A stretch of 64,000 nt of DNA from Arthrobacter sp. StoSoilB5 (GCF_019977235.1 NZ_AP024646.1:3410001-3474000), one strand, 5' to 3'; shown: positions 1 to 10,789, counted from the first letter of the stretch. Notes: a model not told the origin generated them from the sequence alone. Program-made: numbers and translations.

Positions 1-491
1 TACCCGCGGCGTTTCGGCGGCGCTACCTCGGATATCAAGGTTGTGGCCCCAGCTTGCTCCGCCCCGGCACCCAAACCCTGGATGATGCGCAACGTCACAA
101 GGAGCACGGCGCCGAGCATTCCGGCCTGTTCGAAGGTGGGCAGCAGGCCGATGGCAAAGCTGGCGAGTCCCATCATGCCGATTGTCAGCAAGAGGACCAT
201 TTTGCGGCCAAACCTGTCTCCGATGAATCCGAAGAAAATACCGCCGAACGGCCTGGCCGCAAATCCCACTCCGTAGGTGGCAAAGGAGGCGATCAAAGCG
301 CCACTCTCACCCAACGGCTTGAAGAACAAGGGCCCGAAGATCAACGCCGAGGCCAGTCCATAAATGTAGAAATCGTAGTACTCCAGGGCAGAACCCACGG
401 AGCTGGCCAGCGTCGCCCTACGAAGCTGTTCCGGCTCAACAACAGCATCGTCAGCTTCAGCTGCGAGCTTTGCATTAGTACGAGTTGTCAC
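1..491 (-). CDS. MHS-family MFS transporter, N-terminal part (runs off the window)
   Basis: The reverse strand encodes the first 163 residues of a major facilitator protein; the rest lies beyond the left edge. The chosen start is GTG at 491, six bases after GAGGGA; another GTG at 497 would leave no spacing. After about 25 hydrophilic residues comes a segment reading SVGSALEYYDFYIYGLASAL, typical of the first helix of the metabolite:H+ symporter (MHS) group, which carries organic acids and related solutes. The loop between helices 2 and 3 carries GDRFGRK, the MFS motif A. The substrate cannot be told from this part. It follows an IclR regulator on the same strand with a 167-bp gap, so that regulator probably controls it. 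Confidence 0.85.
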   Translation of the reverse strand, partial: MTTRTNAKLAAEADDAVVEPEQLRRATLASSVGSALEYYDFYIYGLASALIFGPLFFKPLGESGALIASFATYGVGFAARPFGGIFFGFIGDRFGRKMVLLLTIGMMGLASFAIGLLPTFEQAGMLGAVLLVTLRIIQGLGAGAEQAGATTLISEVAPPKRRG

Positions 492-658
492 AAGCACTCC
501 CTCAAAATCACCCCAGGCCCCCGTTGGCCCGGTGAGATAGTGAATGGCATCACCGCCAAGATCACTATGGTGAACAGCGTACAGCTTGTTGAACTTGCTG
601 CCAAGGTTGAAATCAGATTTATTCAATCCGGGGAAATGTGACGCACGGCATTCGGTGA

Positions 659-1453
659 CTATCCCATGGGATTCCCCAGGGAACGGGCCAGTTCCTTGAG
701 CTCCTTAACCATGAGTGCGCCTTGCTCCTCGGAGTACGTGGCCTTCAGCGCAGTAACGGAGAGGCCGAGGCTGGGGCCGTGCGCTCCATGCGTGGGCACG
801 GGAACAGCCAGGCACACCACGCCAACAGTGGATTCCTCGTCTTCGAAGGCATACCCCTGCTTGCGGATAGTGCCAATCTGCGCCTTCAGTTCCTCGGCCG
901 TACGCAGCGAGTTCGGCGTCATGACCGGAAGTTCCATTCCATCCGGGAACATGGCATCGATATCGTGGTCGTGTAACTGCGCCAGGAGCGCCTTTCCCAC
1001 ACTGCAGAGGGAAACCGGCATCTTATCGCCAATGTTGGAGGTCAGCCGCACAGCTGGATGACCCTCATAGCGGGCAAGGTAGATGACATGGTCCCCGTCC
1101 AGCATTGCGATGCGGACAGTTTCGCCGGACAGGGTTGGTGCCTGCTCGCAGTACTTATAGAACTCCTGCACCTCGTCCAACCGGCTCAAGTAGGCAGCAC
1201 CGAGCTCCACGAGCTTCCGCCCCAAGGCAAAATCTGCCCCTTGCCTGGTAATAAGCCGTGCTTCTTCGAGCGCCAGCAGGAGATTGGACGTGGAAGATTT
1301 GGGAATCCCCAGCTCCCTGGACAGATCACTCAGCGTGAGGCGACCCGACGATGACTCAGCAAGTGCCTCCAGAACTGCCGCAGCGCGGGTCACCGCAGGT
1401 GCCGGCGAAGAGGCGCCCAGCCCTTCGGAGCGGGTGATGCGGGAATCGGCCAT
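659..1453 (-). CDS. IclR-family transcriptional regulator
   Basis: 264 residues, the usual size for the family. The N-terminal winged helix-turn-helix spans about residues 20-85, with recognition-helix region LGIPKSSTSNLLLAL. The rest (about 90-260) is the IclR effector-binding domain, including GDKMPVSLCSVGKALLAQL and the conserved GYAFEDEES stretch. The ATG at 1453 is preceded by AAGGAG at good spacing. Members bind small organic acids and usually control the neighbouring catabolic or transport gene. The downstream gene on the same strand is an MHS transporter, the likely target. A palindrome at 1480-1499, just upstream of the start, is a candidate autoregulatory operator. The effector is unknown. 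Confidence 0.92.
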   Translation of the reverse strand: MADSRITRSEGLGASSPAPAVTRAAAVLEALAESSSGRLTLSDLSRELGIPKSSTSNLLLALEEARLITRQGADFALGRKLVELGAAYLSRLDEVQEFYKYCEQAPTLSGETVRIAMLDGDHVIYLARYEGHPAVRLTSNIGDKMPVSLCSVGKALLAQLHDHDIDAMFPDGMELPVMTPNSLRTAEELKAQIGTIRKQGYAFEDEESTVGVVCLAVPVPTHGAHGPSLGLSVTALKATYSEEQGALMVKELKELARSLGNPMG

Positions 1454-1479
1454 GATTCTCCTTCGTCATGTCAAACCGG

Positions 1480-1499
1480 CTGTTCATTCAGCTGAACAG
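1480..1499. promoter_or_regulatory. candidate IclR operator
   Basis: CTGTTCA, six bases, TGAACAG: two perfect 7-base arms lying 27-46 bp upstream of the IclR start codon. A further TGAACAG half-site is at 571-577, between the regulator and the transporter gene. Position and symmetry fit an autoregulatory site; no binding evidence exists here. Confidence 0.45.
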
Positions 1500-1685
1500 T
1501 ACCCATCATAGTGTCAGTCTGAGCTGTTAGACCGGCAAGAATGACGACTGTACCGACATACAAGGCTTCATGAAGGGCTTTGCTTTCCAAACCGAAAAGT
1601 TCGCTGTATATTCATTTTCGAGCTCTCCACCGCGGCATCCCCCAATAGTCGTGGTGGAGAGCTCATCCATTTCCCGGCCCGGATT

Positions 1686-2000
1686 CTACGCGGCCGCCAG
1701 CTCTTCGCCCCGCAGGTACCAGCCACCACCGCTTCCATCGCGCACGAGTTCCCATGTTGCCAGGTGGGACAGTGCGTTGTTTCCCAGCCGCACCTGGACT
1801 TGCAGGACCTCAACATCCACGCGGCCCTGCCCCCGGGGCATTCGCTTGGAGTTCTCCCACCATGGCACCCTCTCGAACCACCTGAACGGCTCTTCGGCAA
1901 TTTGCCACTCGTGACAGCCACGGACCACCGCCGTGGCCGTGCCGTCCGACGTGCTGCGGATGTATACCTGTTCCATAAGCCAGACACTAGGCGCGGGCAC
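1686..2000 (-). CDS. small DUF6504-like protein
   Basis: Up to 104 residues from a GTG at 2000, or 96 from the ATG at 1976; neither has a strong ribosome binding site, so the start is unsure. The spaced pattern of a strand-rich N-terminus, then FRWFERVPWWE, then LATWELVRDGSGGGWYLRG resembles small actinobacterial proteins (DUF6504) that have been found near DNA polymerase or repair genes in other genomes. No function is known. It stands alone between the IclR gene and tRNA-Val, all on the same strand. The domain call rests on recognition of the aromatic pattern only. Confidence 0.55.
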   Translation of the reverse strand: MPAPSVWLMEQVYIRSTSDGTATAVVRGCHEWQIAEEPFRWFERVPWWENSKRMPRGQGRVDVEVLQVQVRLGNNALSHLATWELVRDGSGGGWYLRGEELAAA

Positions 2001-2041
2001 CGACTTTTTCCGACCGGCCTTTTCTGCCTGGGGAAAACGAA

Positions 2042-2085
2042 AAACCCCGTCATTCCAAACCTTATGGTTCAGGATGACGGGGTTT
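2042..2085 (-). terminator. Rho-independent terminator after tRNA-Val
   Basis: Read leftward, a stem of AAACCCCGTCAT with ATGACGGGGTTT (12 bp, 20-base loop) followed by a T-rich tail. It lies 5 bp past the tRNA 3' end and probably ends its transcript. Confidence 0.8.
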
Positions 2086-2090
2086 CTTGG

Positions 2091-2163
2091 TGGGTCCTAC
2101 CGGGATCGAACCGATGACATCCACGGTGTAAACGTGGCGCTCTACCAGCTGAGCTAAAGACCC
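2091..2163 (-). tRNA. tRNA-Val (anticodon UAC)
   Basis: 73 bases fold as a full cloverleaf. The acceptor stem is GGGTCTT with AGGACCC (one G-T pair), the D arm is GCTC/GAGC, the anticodon stem CCACG/CGTGG encloses the loop TTTACAC with anticodon TAC, and the T arm carries TTCGATC. The anticodon reads GUA valine codons. CCA is not encoded; the discriminator base is A. It is followed by a strong terminator. Confidence 0.95.
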
Positions 2164-2218
2164 AAAGTGCGGCTTCAGTGCCTTAGCGCTTCAACCAACG
2201 AACAATGACTCTACATGA

Positions 2219-3175
2219 TCATTCGGGAGAAACACCAATCGGGCCGCCTGCCGCAGGAAGCTCGGGCAAATTCCGTGCGAGGTAACCCAGGGCGCCGCTG
2301 ACTCCGACGTCGAGTTTCAGGGCAGCAAATTCGTCACCACGCGTTTGCCCCCTGTTGATGATGACCACAGATTTGACGGCTTTTGCCGCATGGCGCACGA
2401 ACCGCAACCCACTCATCACCGTAAGCGAGGAACCGGCAACCAGGAGGGCTTCGGCTTCGTCCACCATGGCATATGCCCGTTCGACGCGGTTTTTCGGCAC
2501 GCTTTCGCCAAAGTAGACGAAGTCGGGCTTCAGCGTGCCACCACAAACAGGGCAAACAGCCATCACGAACGACTTGATGAGTTCCGGATCTTCCACCGTG
2601 GCATCAGCGTCGGGCGCCATCTCCACCACGCCTGCCTCAAGCGCGGCCGCCACGAACCCCGGATTAAGCTCCTCAAGGATGGCGGCCAGCAGTTTTCTGG
2701 AAAATATGTGCCCGTCCTCAAGGCAAATCACCTGGTCGAAGCGCCCGTGCAGATCCACCACGTTGATGCTCCCGGCATCCTCGTGGAGCCGATCCACGTT
2801 TTGGGTGATGAGGCCGGTCAGCAGGCCCCGCCGTTCCATGAGGGCGACGGCGTCATGGCCTGCGTTCGGATGAGCATGCCGGAGGTGGGACCAGCCGATA
2901 TGGTTCCGCGCCCAATACCGCCGTCGATTGGCAGCGCTGCCAATAAATTCCTGATACGTCATCGGGTTCCGGGGCGCTGAACCAGGTCCGCGGTAATCCG
3001 GGATGCCGGAATCGGTGCTGAGGCCGGCGCCAGTGAGCATGGCTAGCCGCTTGCCGGCCAGGATGTCGAGGGCCTTTTGCAGGGCCGCCTCTTCCCCTGC
3101 CTCCAAGGTGGCAGCGAGGGCGGGCTCCATGCTGGCGAATCCGGTCATACCCACACCGGGCCGTACCTGCTTCAC
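2219..3175 (-). CDS. Sir2-family NAD-dependent protein deacylase
   Basis: 318 residues. Sirtuins remove acyl groups from lysines using NAD+, releasing nicotinamide and O-acyl-ADP-ribose. NAD-binding motifs seen: TGAGLSTDSGIPDYRG (48-63), TQNVDRLH (124-131) and catalytic His143 in DLHGRFD. The zinc site has a clear second pair, Cys208 and Cys211 (CPVC), but the first pair reads CLED (Cys151, Asp154) instead of CxxC. Sequence around GESVP and the long form resemble the SIRT4-like class II group. The GTG start at 3175 overlaps the stop of the peroxiredoxin gene by four bases (GTGA), so the two are translationally coupled. Targets are unknown; the nearby aceE invites a link with acetyl-CoA metabolism, which is inference. 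Confidence 0.92.
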   Translation of the reverse strand: MKQVRPGVGMTGFASMEPALAATLEAGEEAALQKALDILAGKRLAMLTGAGLSTDSGIPDYRGPGSAPRNPMTYQEFIGSAANRRRYWARNHIGWSHLRHAHPNAGHDAVALMERRGLLTGLITQNVDRLHEDAGSINVVDLHGRFDQVICLEDGHIFSRKLLAAILEELNPGFVAAALEAGVVEMAPDADATVEDPELIKSFVMAVCPVCGGTLKPDFVYFGESVPKNRVERAYAMVDEAEALLVAGSSLTVMSGLRFVRHAAKAVKSVVIINRGQTRGDEFAALKLDVGVSGALGYLARNLPELPAAGGPIGVSPE

Positions 3176-3675
3176 CCCTGCTGCTCACCCAATTCGGAGA
3201 GCGCCTGACGGTAGCCTGCGAGGTCCCTCGCCTGTCCCCGCGGATTGACCACCACATACCGGACTATTCCCTCGGCATCGATGATGAACGTTCCCCTGAG
3301 AGCCATCCCGCTACGGGCATCAAAGACCCCGTAAGCCTGTGCCACCGCTCCATGTGGCCAGAAGTCGGCCAAAAGATCGAACCCGTAGCGTTCTTGCTCG
3401 GCGTACGCACGCAAGGCGAATTTGCTGTCCACGGAGATAGCCAGCACAGTTGCGTTCGAGTCTTCGAAGATGCCGAGATGGTCGCGAATCTCACACAGTT
3501 CTCCCGTGCAGATGCCGGAGAACGCGAACGGATAGAAAACCACGACAACGTTGCGACCCCTAAAATCCGACAAGCGGACAGGCTCGCCATACTGATTCAA
3601 GAGTTCAAAGTCAGGCGCAACCTGTCCGATCCCAGGGACGAGTACGGGGGCCGGCGCTTGCTGGACTTCCGTCAC
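3172..3675 (-). CDS. ahpE: AhpE-type peroxiredoxin
   Basis: 167 residues from GTG at 3675, which overlaps the upstream stop as GTGA. Peroxiredoxins of this group reduce hydroperoxides and peroxynitrite in the cytoplasm. The peroxidatic Cys56 lies in PFAFSGICTGELCEIRD, close to the mycobacterial AhpE sequence, and the DFWPHGAVAQAYGVF stretch is also AhpE-like. A second cysteine, Cys61, five residues on, gives the CxxxxC pattern of PrxQ enzymes, whereas mycobacterial AhpE has one cysteine here. It sits between a DUF3052 gene and a sirtuin in a tightly coupled operon, divergent from aceE, matching in part the Rv2238c-Rv2239c-aceE order of Mycobacterium. Confidence 0.9.
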   Translation of the reverse strand: MTEVQQAPAPVLVPGIGQVAPDFELLNQYGEPVRLSDFRGRNVVVVFYPFAFSGICTGELCEIRDHLGIFEDSNATVLAISVDSKFALRAYAEQERYGFDLLADFWPHGAVAQAYGVFDARSGMALRGTFIIDAEGIVRYVVVNPRGQARDLAGYRQALSELGEQQG

Positions 3676-4091
3676 TTGTTCTTCTTTGGCACCAAGCGGG
3701 TGGCGCTCCAGTCCTTCGAGACCCCGGCAGAAGTGGTGAGGTGCAGCCCGGACGTGGGAGCCGCGTCCTGGATGTCGGCCGGGGAAACGTAATTGTCGCG
3801 GCCGGATTTGGGGGTCAGAACCCACACCACGCCGCCTTCTTTCAAGGTGGTGAGCGAATCCATCAGAGCATCGACCAGGTCACCATCGCCGTCCCGCCAC
3901 CAGCAAATAACAGCGTCTACGACGTCATGATCATCTTCATCCAACAGCTCAGAGCCCGTGACATCTTCAATGTCGTCACGTAAGTCGAAATCGACGTCGT
4001 CGTCGTAGCCGCGTTCCTGAATCAGATCCCCGTCTTTGAAACCCAATCTTTCCGCCACATTTACCGATGTGGCGGCGTCGGCCTCGCTCAC
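3672..4091 (-). CDS. DUF3052 family protein
   Basis: 139 residues, acidic and soluble, with no membrane segment. The GTG at 4091 is chosen because AGGAGG lies five bases upstream and because family members begin at this point, near NVAERLGFKDGDLIQE. A run of acidic residues (GYDDDVDFDLRDDIED) and the segment GGVVWVLTPKSGRD are characteristic. Function is unknown. It is the first gene of the coupled DUF3052-ahpE-sir2 operon and divergent from aceE, as its homologue Rv2239c is in Mycobacterium. Confidence 0.88.
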   Translation of the reverse strand: MSEADAATSVNVAERLGFKDGDLIQERGYDDDVDFDLRDDIEDVTGSELLDEDDHDVVDAVICWWRDGDGDLVDALMDSLTTLKEGGVVWVLTPKSGRDNYVSPADIQDAAPTSGLHLTTSAGVSKDWSATRLVPKKNK

Positions 4092-4499
4092 GTTTCCTCC
4101 TTTTGAAGTGACTTCCATTACTAACAGCCAACACCCTTTGGGCGTGTGCTTCAAGCCATTGTCCCTGCGATGACGCATATTCCGCACTACCTAGGGTGTT
4201 TCGGGGCTGTGACAATTACGTGGCTTCCGTCACGGAGGGCACCAACATGTGACATACAACGCCCCTGAAGCCCCGCGGCTACGCATCCCAGCGCTGTCAA
4301 AGCTAGAGTGGCCATGAGCGCTTTGGCTGCAGGGCGATCGCCCCGAGGAATTCTACTGGGCAGCCATGCGCTCACAAGACCTGCCCGGCGCATCCGACCG
4401 GGCTGTTGAAACCGAGATGTCGCACACGACGCGTTCATGACGGGCAGTTACCCTGCCGGACCTGAGGCGCCGATGCATGCGCCTAAAGGAAGGTTGGAC
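4092..4499. other. intergenic region between divergent DUF3052 operon and aceE
   Basis: 408 bp that should hold the promoters of both directions. No convincing gene: the reading frames here are short, lack ribosome binding sites and are composition-driven. No clear -35/-10 pair or large palindrome could be assigned. Confidence 0.5.
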
Positions 4500-7250
<2,751 letters not shown>

Positions 7251-7321
7251 GAACGGCGACGCTTAAGAGCACGGAGAAGTCCTGGCAGTGGCCCAAGACG
7301 ACACCACTCAAGCAGTAACCG

Positions 7322-7358
7322 CGACGGCGGCATCCACCGGAAGGTGGGTGGCGCCGTC
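7322..7358 (+). terminator. terminator after aceE
   Basis: Near-perfect hairpin: CGACGGCG and CATCCACC arms pair with GGTGGGTG and CGCCGTCG around GGAA. A short T-run (GTTT) follows. It lies about 70 bp after the aceE stop and separates it from the regulator and fab genes. Confidence 0.75.
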
Positions 7359-7415
7359 GGGCGTTTAACAAAGCCTTTTCACTGCTCAACGTGACGTGAC
7401 CAGCGACAACGTAAG

Positions 7416-7432
7416 TTGTAGCCTTCGCACAA
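7416..7432. promoter_or_regulatory. candidate FasR-type box upstream of the regulator gene
   Basis: TTGTAGCCTTCGCACAA, an imperfect inverted repeat, identical at 14 of 17 positions to the perfect palindrome upstream of fabD (8718-8734). It lies 36-52 bp before the regulator's ATG, suggesting autoregulation. It partly overlaps another palindrome, ACAAC-GTAA-GTTGT, at 7406-7419. Confidence 0.55.
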
Positions 7433-7468
7433 ATGGAGCTTGCCAGAGATGCACCGTATGCTCGTTGC

Positions 7469-8713
7469 ATGGCAGAGCCCAGCAAAACAACTACAAAGCG
7501 CAAAGCAGCTACCCAGGCATTGTCGCCGGAAAAGGCGGAGACTCTGCGGCAGCTCCGTGCAAACGTGGGGCAATTGTCCACCAGCACCATGCGGCAGCTT
7601 GAGAAATCCCTGCCTTGGTACAGCCGGCTGAGCTCTGATGAACGCTCCGCGTTGGGACTCGTGGCCCAAAACGGCATTGCCGCTTTCGTGACGTGGTATG
7701 AGCGACCCAGTTCGCCGTCCTGGATCCTGACGGATGTTTTTGGCAACGCGCCAACTGAACTGACCCGCTCCATCAGCCTGCAGAAAGCCTTGCAGTTGAT
7801 CCGCATTGTTGTGGAGGTTGTCGAAGACCAGGTTCCGGTCATCGCCCCCGAATCGGACCAGCCTTCGCTGCGTGAAGCCGTGCTGCGCTATTCCCGTGAA
7901 GTGGCGTTCGCAGCCGCGGATGTCTATGCCCGCGCTGCTGAATCACGCGGATCCTGGGATACCCGGCTTGAAGCGTTGATCGTGGACGCGATCCTGCGGG
8001 GCGAAAACACGGACGCGTTGCGATCAAGGATTGCCGCCCTGGGCTGGAAAGCGCAGGAGCGCTTCACGGTCATGGTGGGCAACTCGCCATCGGAACCCAG
8101 TGCAAGTTACGTCAGTGACTTACGCCGGACGGCGGGCCGTTTTGCCGAAGACGCGCTGGTAGGAATTCAAGGCGACCGCCTCATCCTCATCCTCGGCGGA
8201 GTCCAGGACCGCGATACGGCATACGTAAAGCTCAGTGAACTGTTTGCCCCGGGCGCCGTTGTATATGGGCCTGAGGCGGGCTCGTTGCTGGAGGCCAGTA
8301 ATTCCGCCCAAGCCGCCTTCGCCGGCCTTACCGCTGCCCGCGCCTGGCCCTCCGCTCCGCGACCCGTTGCAGCGGACGACCTCCTCCCGGAACGCGTTGT
8401 TTCCGGGGATGATGCGGCCCGGCGATCACTCATCAAGAACATTTACCGCCCGCTGCTGGCGGCCTCAAACGGCCTGGTGGAAACCCTGGGAACCTACCTT
8501 GAGCTGGGCCATTCATTGGAGGCCACGGCGCGTGAATTGTTCGTCCATGCCAACACTGTGCGCTACCGTTTGAAGCGTGTCTGCGATGTGACAGGCTGGG
8601 ATCCGCTCCTCCCGAGGGAAGCTTTCGTACTTCAAACTGCCTTGGTGGTGGGCCGGCTTTCGGCCCAGCCCAAAGCCGCCCCCGAGCGTCACGCATCGCG
8701 TTCACAGAACTGA
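7469..8713 (+). CDS. fasR: PucR-type regulator of fatty-acid synthesis (FasR-like)
   Basis: 414 residues from ATG 7469; an ATG 12 codons upstream abuts the candidate operator and is less likely. The C-terminus has the PucR/CdaR helix-turn-helix (about residues 350-385), with ARELFVHANTVRYRLKR and then DVTGWDP; the middle is a degenerate GGDEF-like sensor region of that family. It lies directly before fabD, exactly where Streptomyces has fasR, the activator of fabDHPF, and where Mycobacterium has Rv2242. It therefore probably binds the paired 17-bp boxes at 7416 and 8718. The regulatory role is drawn from position and known family biology, not shown here. Confidence 0.85.
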   Translation: MAEPSKTTTKRKAATQALSPEKAETLRQLRANVGQLSTSTMRQLEKSLPWYSRLSSDERSALGLVAQNGIAAFVTWYERPSSPSWILTDVFGNAPTELTRSISLQKALQLIRIVVEVVEDQVPVIAPESDQPSLREAVLRYSREVAFAAADVYARAAESRGSWDTRLEALIVDAILRGENTDALRSRIAALGWKAQERFTVMVGNSPSEPSASYVSDLRRTAGRFAEDALVGIQGDRLILILGGVQDRDTAYVKLSELFAPGAVVYGPEAGSLLEASNSAQAAFAGLTAARAWPSAPRPVAADDLLPERVVSGDDAARRSLIKNIYRPLLAASNGLVETLGTYLELGHSLEATARELFVHANTVRYRLKRVCDVTGWDPLLPREAFVLQTALVVGRLSAQPKAAPERHASRSQN

Positions 8714-8717
8714 ACCG

Positions 8718-8734
8718 TTGTAGACTTCCTACAA
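8718..8734. promoter_or_regulatory. candidate FasR operator upstream of fabD
   Basis: TTGTAG-ACTTC-CTACAA, a perfect 6-5-6 palindrome starting five bases after the regulator's stop codon and ending 67 bp before the fabD start. Its near copy upstream of the regulator gene makes chance unlikely. TAGACT inside it could also serve as a -10 element. Confidence 0.6.
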
Positions 8735-8801
8735 ACTGACCCAGTGAGCTTGGTGTACGAAAACACCAGTGGATCACGTGGCAATTTGGAAAGCTGGATA
8801 C

Positions 8802-9731
8802 GTGCTTGCAATCGTCTGCCCTGGACAGGGCTCCCAGACCCCTGGATTTTTGGCCCCTTGGCTGGAACTCCCCTCCGTCGAAGGCCAATTGGCCACCCTG
8901 AGCGAGATCGCAGGCATCGACCTCAAAGCCCACGGAACCACCTCTGATGAAGAAACCATCAAAGACACCGCAGTGGCCCAACCGCTGATCGTTGCCGCAG
9001 GCCTGGTGGCAGCCAAGTCTTTGTTCGATGTCGAACTCAGCACACTTCCTGTGGTCCTTGCAGGGCACTCCGTCGGTGAAATCACGGCTTCAGCCCTTGC
9101 GGGCGTCCTCACGGAGCAGGAAGCCATGACCTTCGTCCGCGAGCGTGCCAACAGCATGGCCGCCGCAGCGGCCGTAACCCCCACAGGCATGAGCGCCGTG
9201 GTGGGTGGCGATCCCGCAGAGGTCCTCGCGGCCATCGAGGCATCCGGCGCCACTCCTGCCAACGTCAACGGGGCTGGCCAGACAGTCGCCGCAGGAACGT
9301 TCGAGCAGCTCAAGGCCTTGGCGGACAACCCTCCGGCCAAGGCACGCGTCATCCCCTTGAAGGTTGCCGGCGCCTTCCACACGTCGCACATGGCTCCCGC
9401 CGTCAGCGCGCTGGAAGCACTGAAGCCTTCCTTGTCTCCGCAGGACCCCAAGGTCCCCCTGCTGTCCAACTACGACGGTAAGGAAGTTACGGCAGGTTCT
9501 GCCGCCGTCGACAGCATGATTGCACAAGTGTCCAGGCCCGTCCGGTGGGACCAGTGCATGGAGAATCTCACGGCACGTGGAGTTACCGGTGTAATCGAGC
9601 TGGCTCCCGCCGGTACGCTCGCCGGCCTGGCCAAGCGTGGAATGCCAGGGGTCAAGACAGTTGCCGTCAAAACTCCGGATGATTTGTCCGCGGCGCTGGC
9701 ACTCTTCGCCGAATTGGAGGGACAAGCGTGA
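8802..9731 (+). CDS. fabD: malonyl-CoA:ACP transacylase
   Basis: 309 residues. FabD moves malonyl groups from CoA to acyl carrier protein, supplying the extender unit for fatty-acid synthesis. The start is GTG 8802: GGAAAG stands eight bases upstream and the protein then begins with the family's usual strand and CPGQGSQTPGF. The nucleophile Ser90 sits in GHSVGE, and the second catalytic His is in GAFHTSHM. It is the first gene of fabD-fabH-acpP-fabF and overlaps fabH by four bases. The upstream palindrome at 8718 is a likely control site. Confidence 0.95.
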   Translation: MLAIVCPGQGSQTPGFLAPWLELPSVEGQLATLSEIAGIDLKAHGTTSDEETIKDTAVAQPLIVAAGLVAAKSLFDVELSTLPVVLAGHSVGEITASALAGVLTEQEAMTFVRERANSMAAAAAVTPTGMSAVVGGDPAEVLAAIEASGATPANVNGAGQTVAAGTFEQLKALADNPPAKARVIPLKVAGAFHTSHMAPAVSALEALKPSLSPQDPKVPLLSNYDGKEVTAGSAAVDSMIAQVSRPVRWDQCMENLTARGVTGVIELAPAGTLAGLAKRGMPGVKTVAVKTPDDLSAALALFAELEGQA

Positions 9732-10789
9732 GCACCCCGGTACTCAACAAGGCCAAGGTCAACGAGAATGCCCGCATCCTGGGTATCGGCGCTTACCGTC
9801 CCGATGTCATCGTCACCAACGACGACGTCTGCCAGTGGATCGATTCCTCGGATGAATGGATCCGCCAGCGCACCGGTATCATCACGCGCCACCGCGCACC
9901 CGCTGGTGTCAGCGTCATCGACATGGCCGAAGGTGCCGCCCGCGAAGCCATCCAGCGGGCGGGGATCGAACCTTCCCAGCTGGGTGCAGTCATCGTCTCC
10001 ACCGTGACCCACCCTTACGCAACGCCGTCGGCCGCCGCTGCCCTTACCGAGCGTTTGGGCGCGACGCCGGCACCCGCCTTCGACATCTCCGCCGCCTGTG
10101 CGGGGTACTGCTACGGCGTGGCCCAGGCTGATGCGTTGGTGCGCTCCGGTTCTGCCGAATATGTCCTGGTGGTTGGCGCCGAGAAACTCTCGGATGTCAT
10201 CGACAACCACGAACGCACCATCTCGTTCCTGCTCGGCGACGGTGCCGGCGCCGTAGTGGTGGGACCGTCCGATACTCCCGGCATCGGACCGTCTGTGTGG
10301 GGCTCGGATGGCAGCAAGTGGAACGCGATCGGCATGACGCATTCCCTCGACGAAGTCCGCACCCTTGGGGAGACTGCCCGCCATTCGGATGAGTCCGATG
10401 ACCAGGCGATTATTTCCGCCGCGCAGGATGTTTGGCCGACGCTGCGCCAGGACGGCCAGACGGTGTTCCGCTGGGCCGTCTGGGAAATGGCCAAGGTCGC
10501 GCAGCAGGCACTCGACGCTGCCGGCATCGAAGCCAGCGACCTCGCGGCTTTCGTGCCGCACCAGGCCAACATGCGGATCATCGACGAGATGGTGAAGAAG
10601 CTGAAGCTTCCGGAGACCGTTGTGGTTGGCCGCGACATCGCCCAAGCCGGCAATACGTCAGCTGCTTCCATCCCCCTGGCCACGCACCGCCTGCTCCAGG
10701 AGAACCCTGAACTCAGCGGTGGGCTGGCCCTGCAGATCGGCTTCGGCGCCGGATTGGTGTTTGGCGCCCAAGTAGTCGTTCTGCCATAA
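9728..10789 (+). CDS. fabH: beta-ketoacyl-ACP synthase III
   Basis: 353 residues. FabH starts fatty-acid chains by condensing an acyl-CoA with malonyl-ACP; in branched-chain actinobacteria the primer is usually a branched acyl-CoA. The Cys-His-Asn triad is visible: Cys124 in SAACAGYC, His278 in VPHQANMR and Asn309 in AGNTSAAS. The GTG start overlaps the fabD stop (GTGA), so translation is coupled. A long insertion-free sequence and the QRTGI motif after the N-terminal strand support the assignment. A 115-bp gap to acpP follows. Confidence 0.95.
   Translation: MSTPVLNKAKVNENARILGIGAYRPDVIVTNDDVCQWIDSSDEWIRQRTGIITRHRAPAGVSVIDMAEGAAREAIQRAGIEPSQLGAVIVSTVTHPYATPSAAAALTERLGATPAPAFDISAACAGYCYGVAQADALVRSGSAEYVLVVGAEKLSDVIDNHERTISFLLGDGAGAVVVGPSDTPGIGPSVWGSDGSKWNAIGMTHSLDEVRTLGETARHSDESDDQAIISAAQDVWPTLRQDGQTVFRWAVWEMAKVAQQALDAAGIEASDLAAFVPHQANMRIIDEMVKKLKLPETVVVGRDIAQAGNTSAASIPLATHRLLQENPELSGGLALQIGFGAGLVFGAQVVVLP

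Noticed and set aside
4187..4438. 83-codon frame in the DUF3052-aceE gap
   Set aside because: No ribosome binding site, overlaps the aceE upstream region and has an Ala/Arg-rich composition typical of chance frames in G+C-rich DNA.
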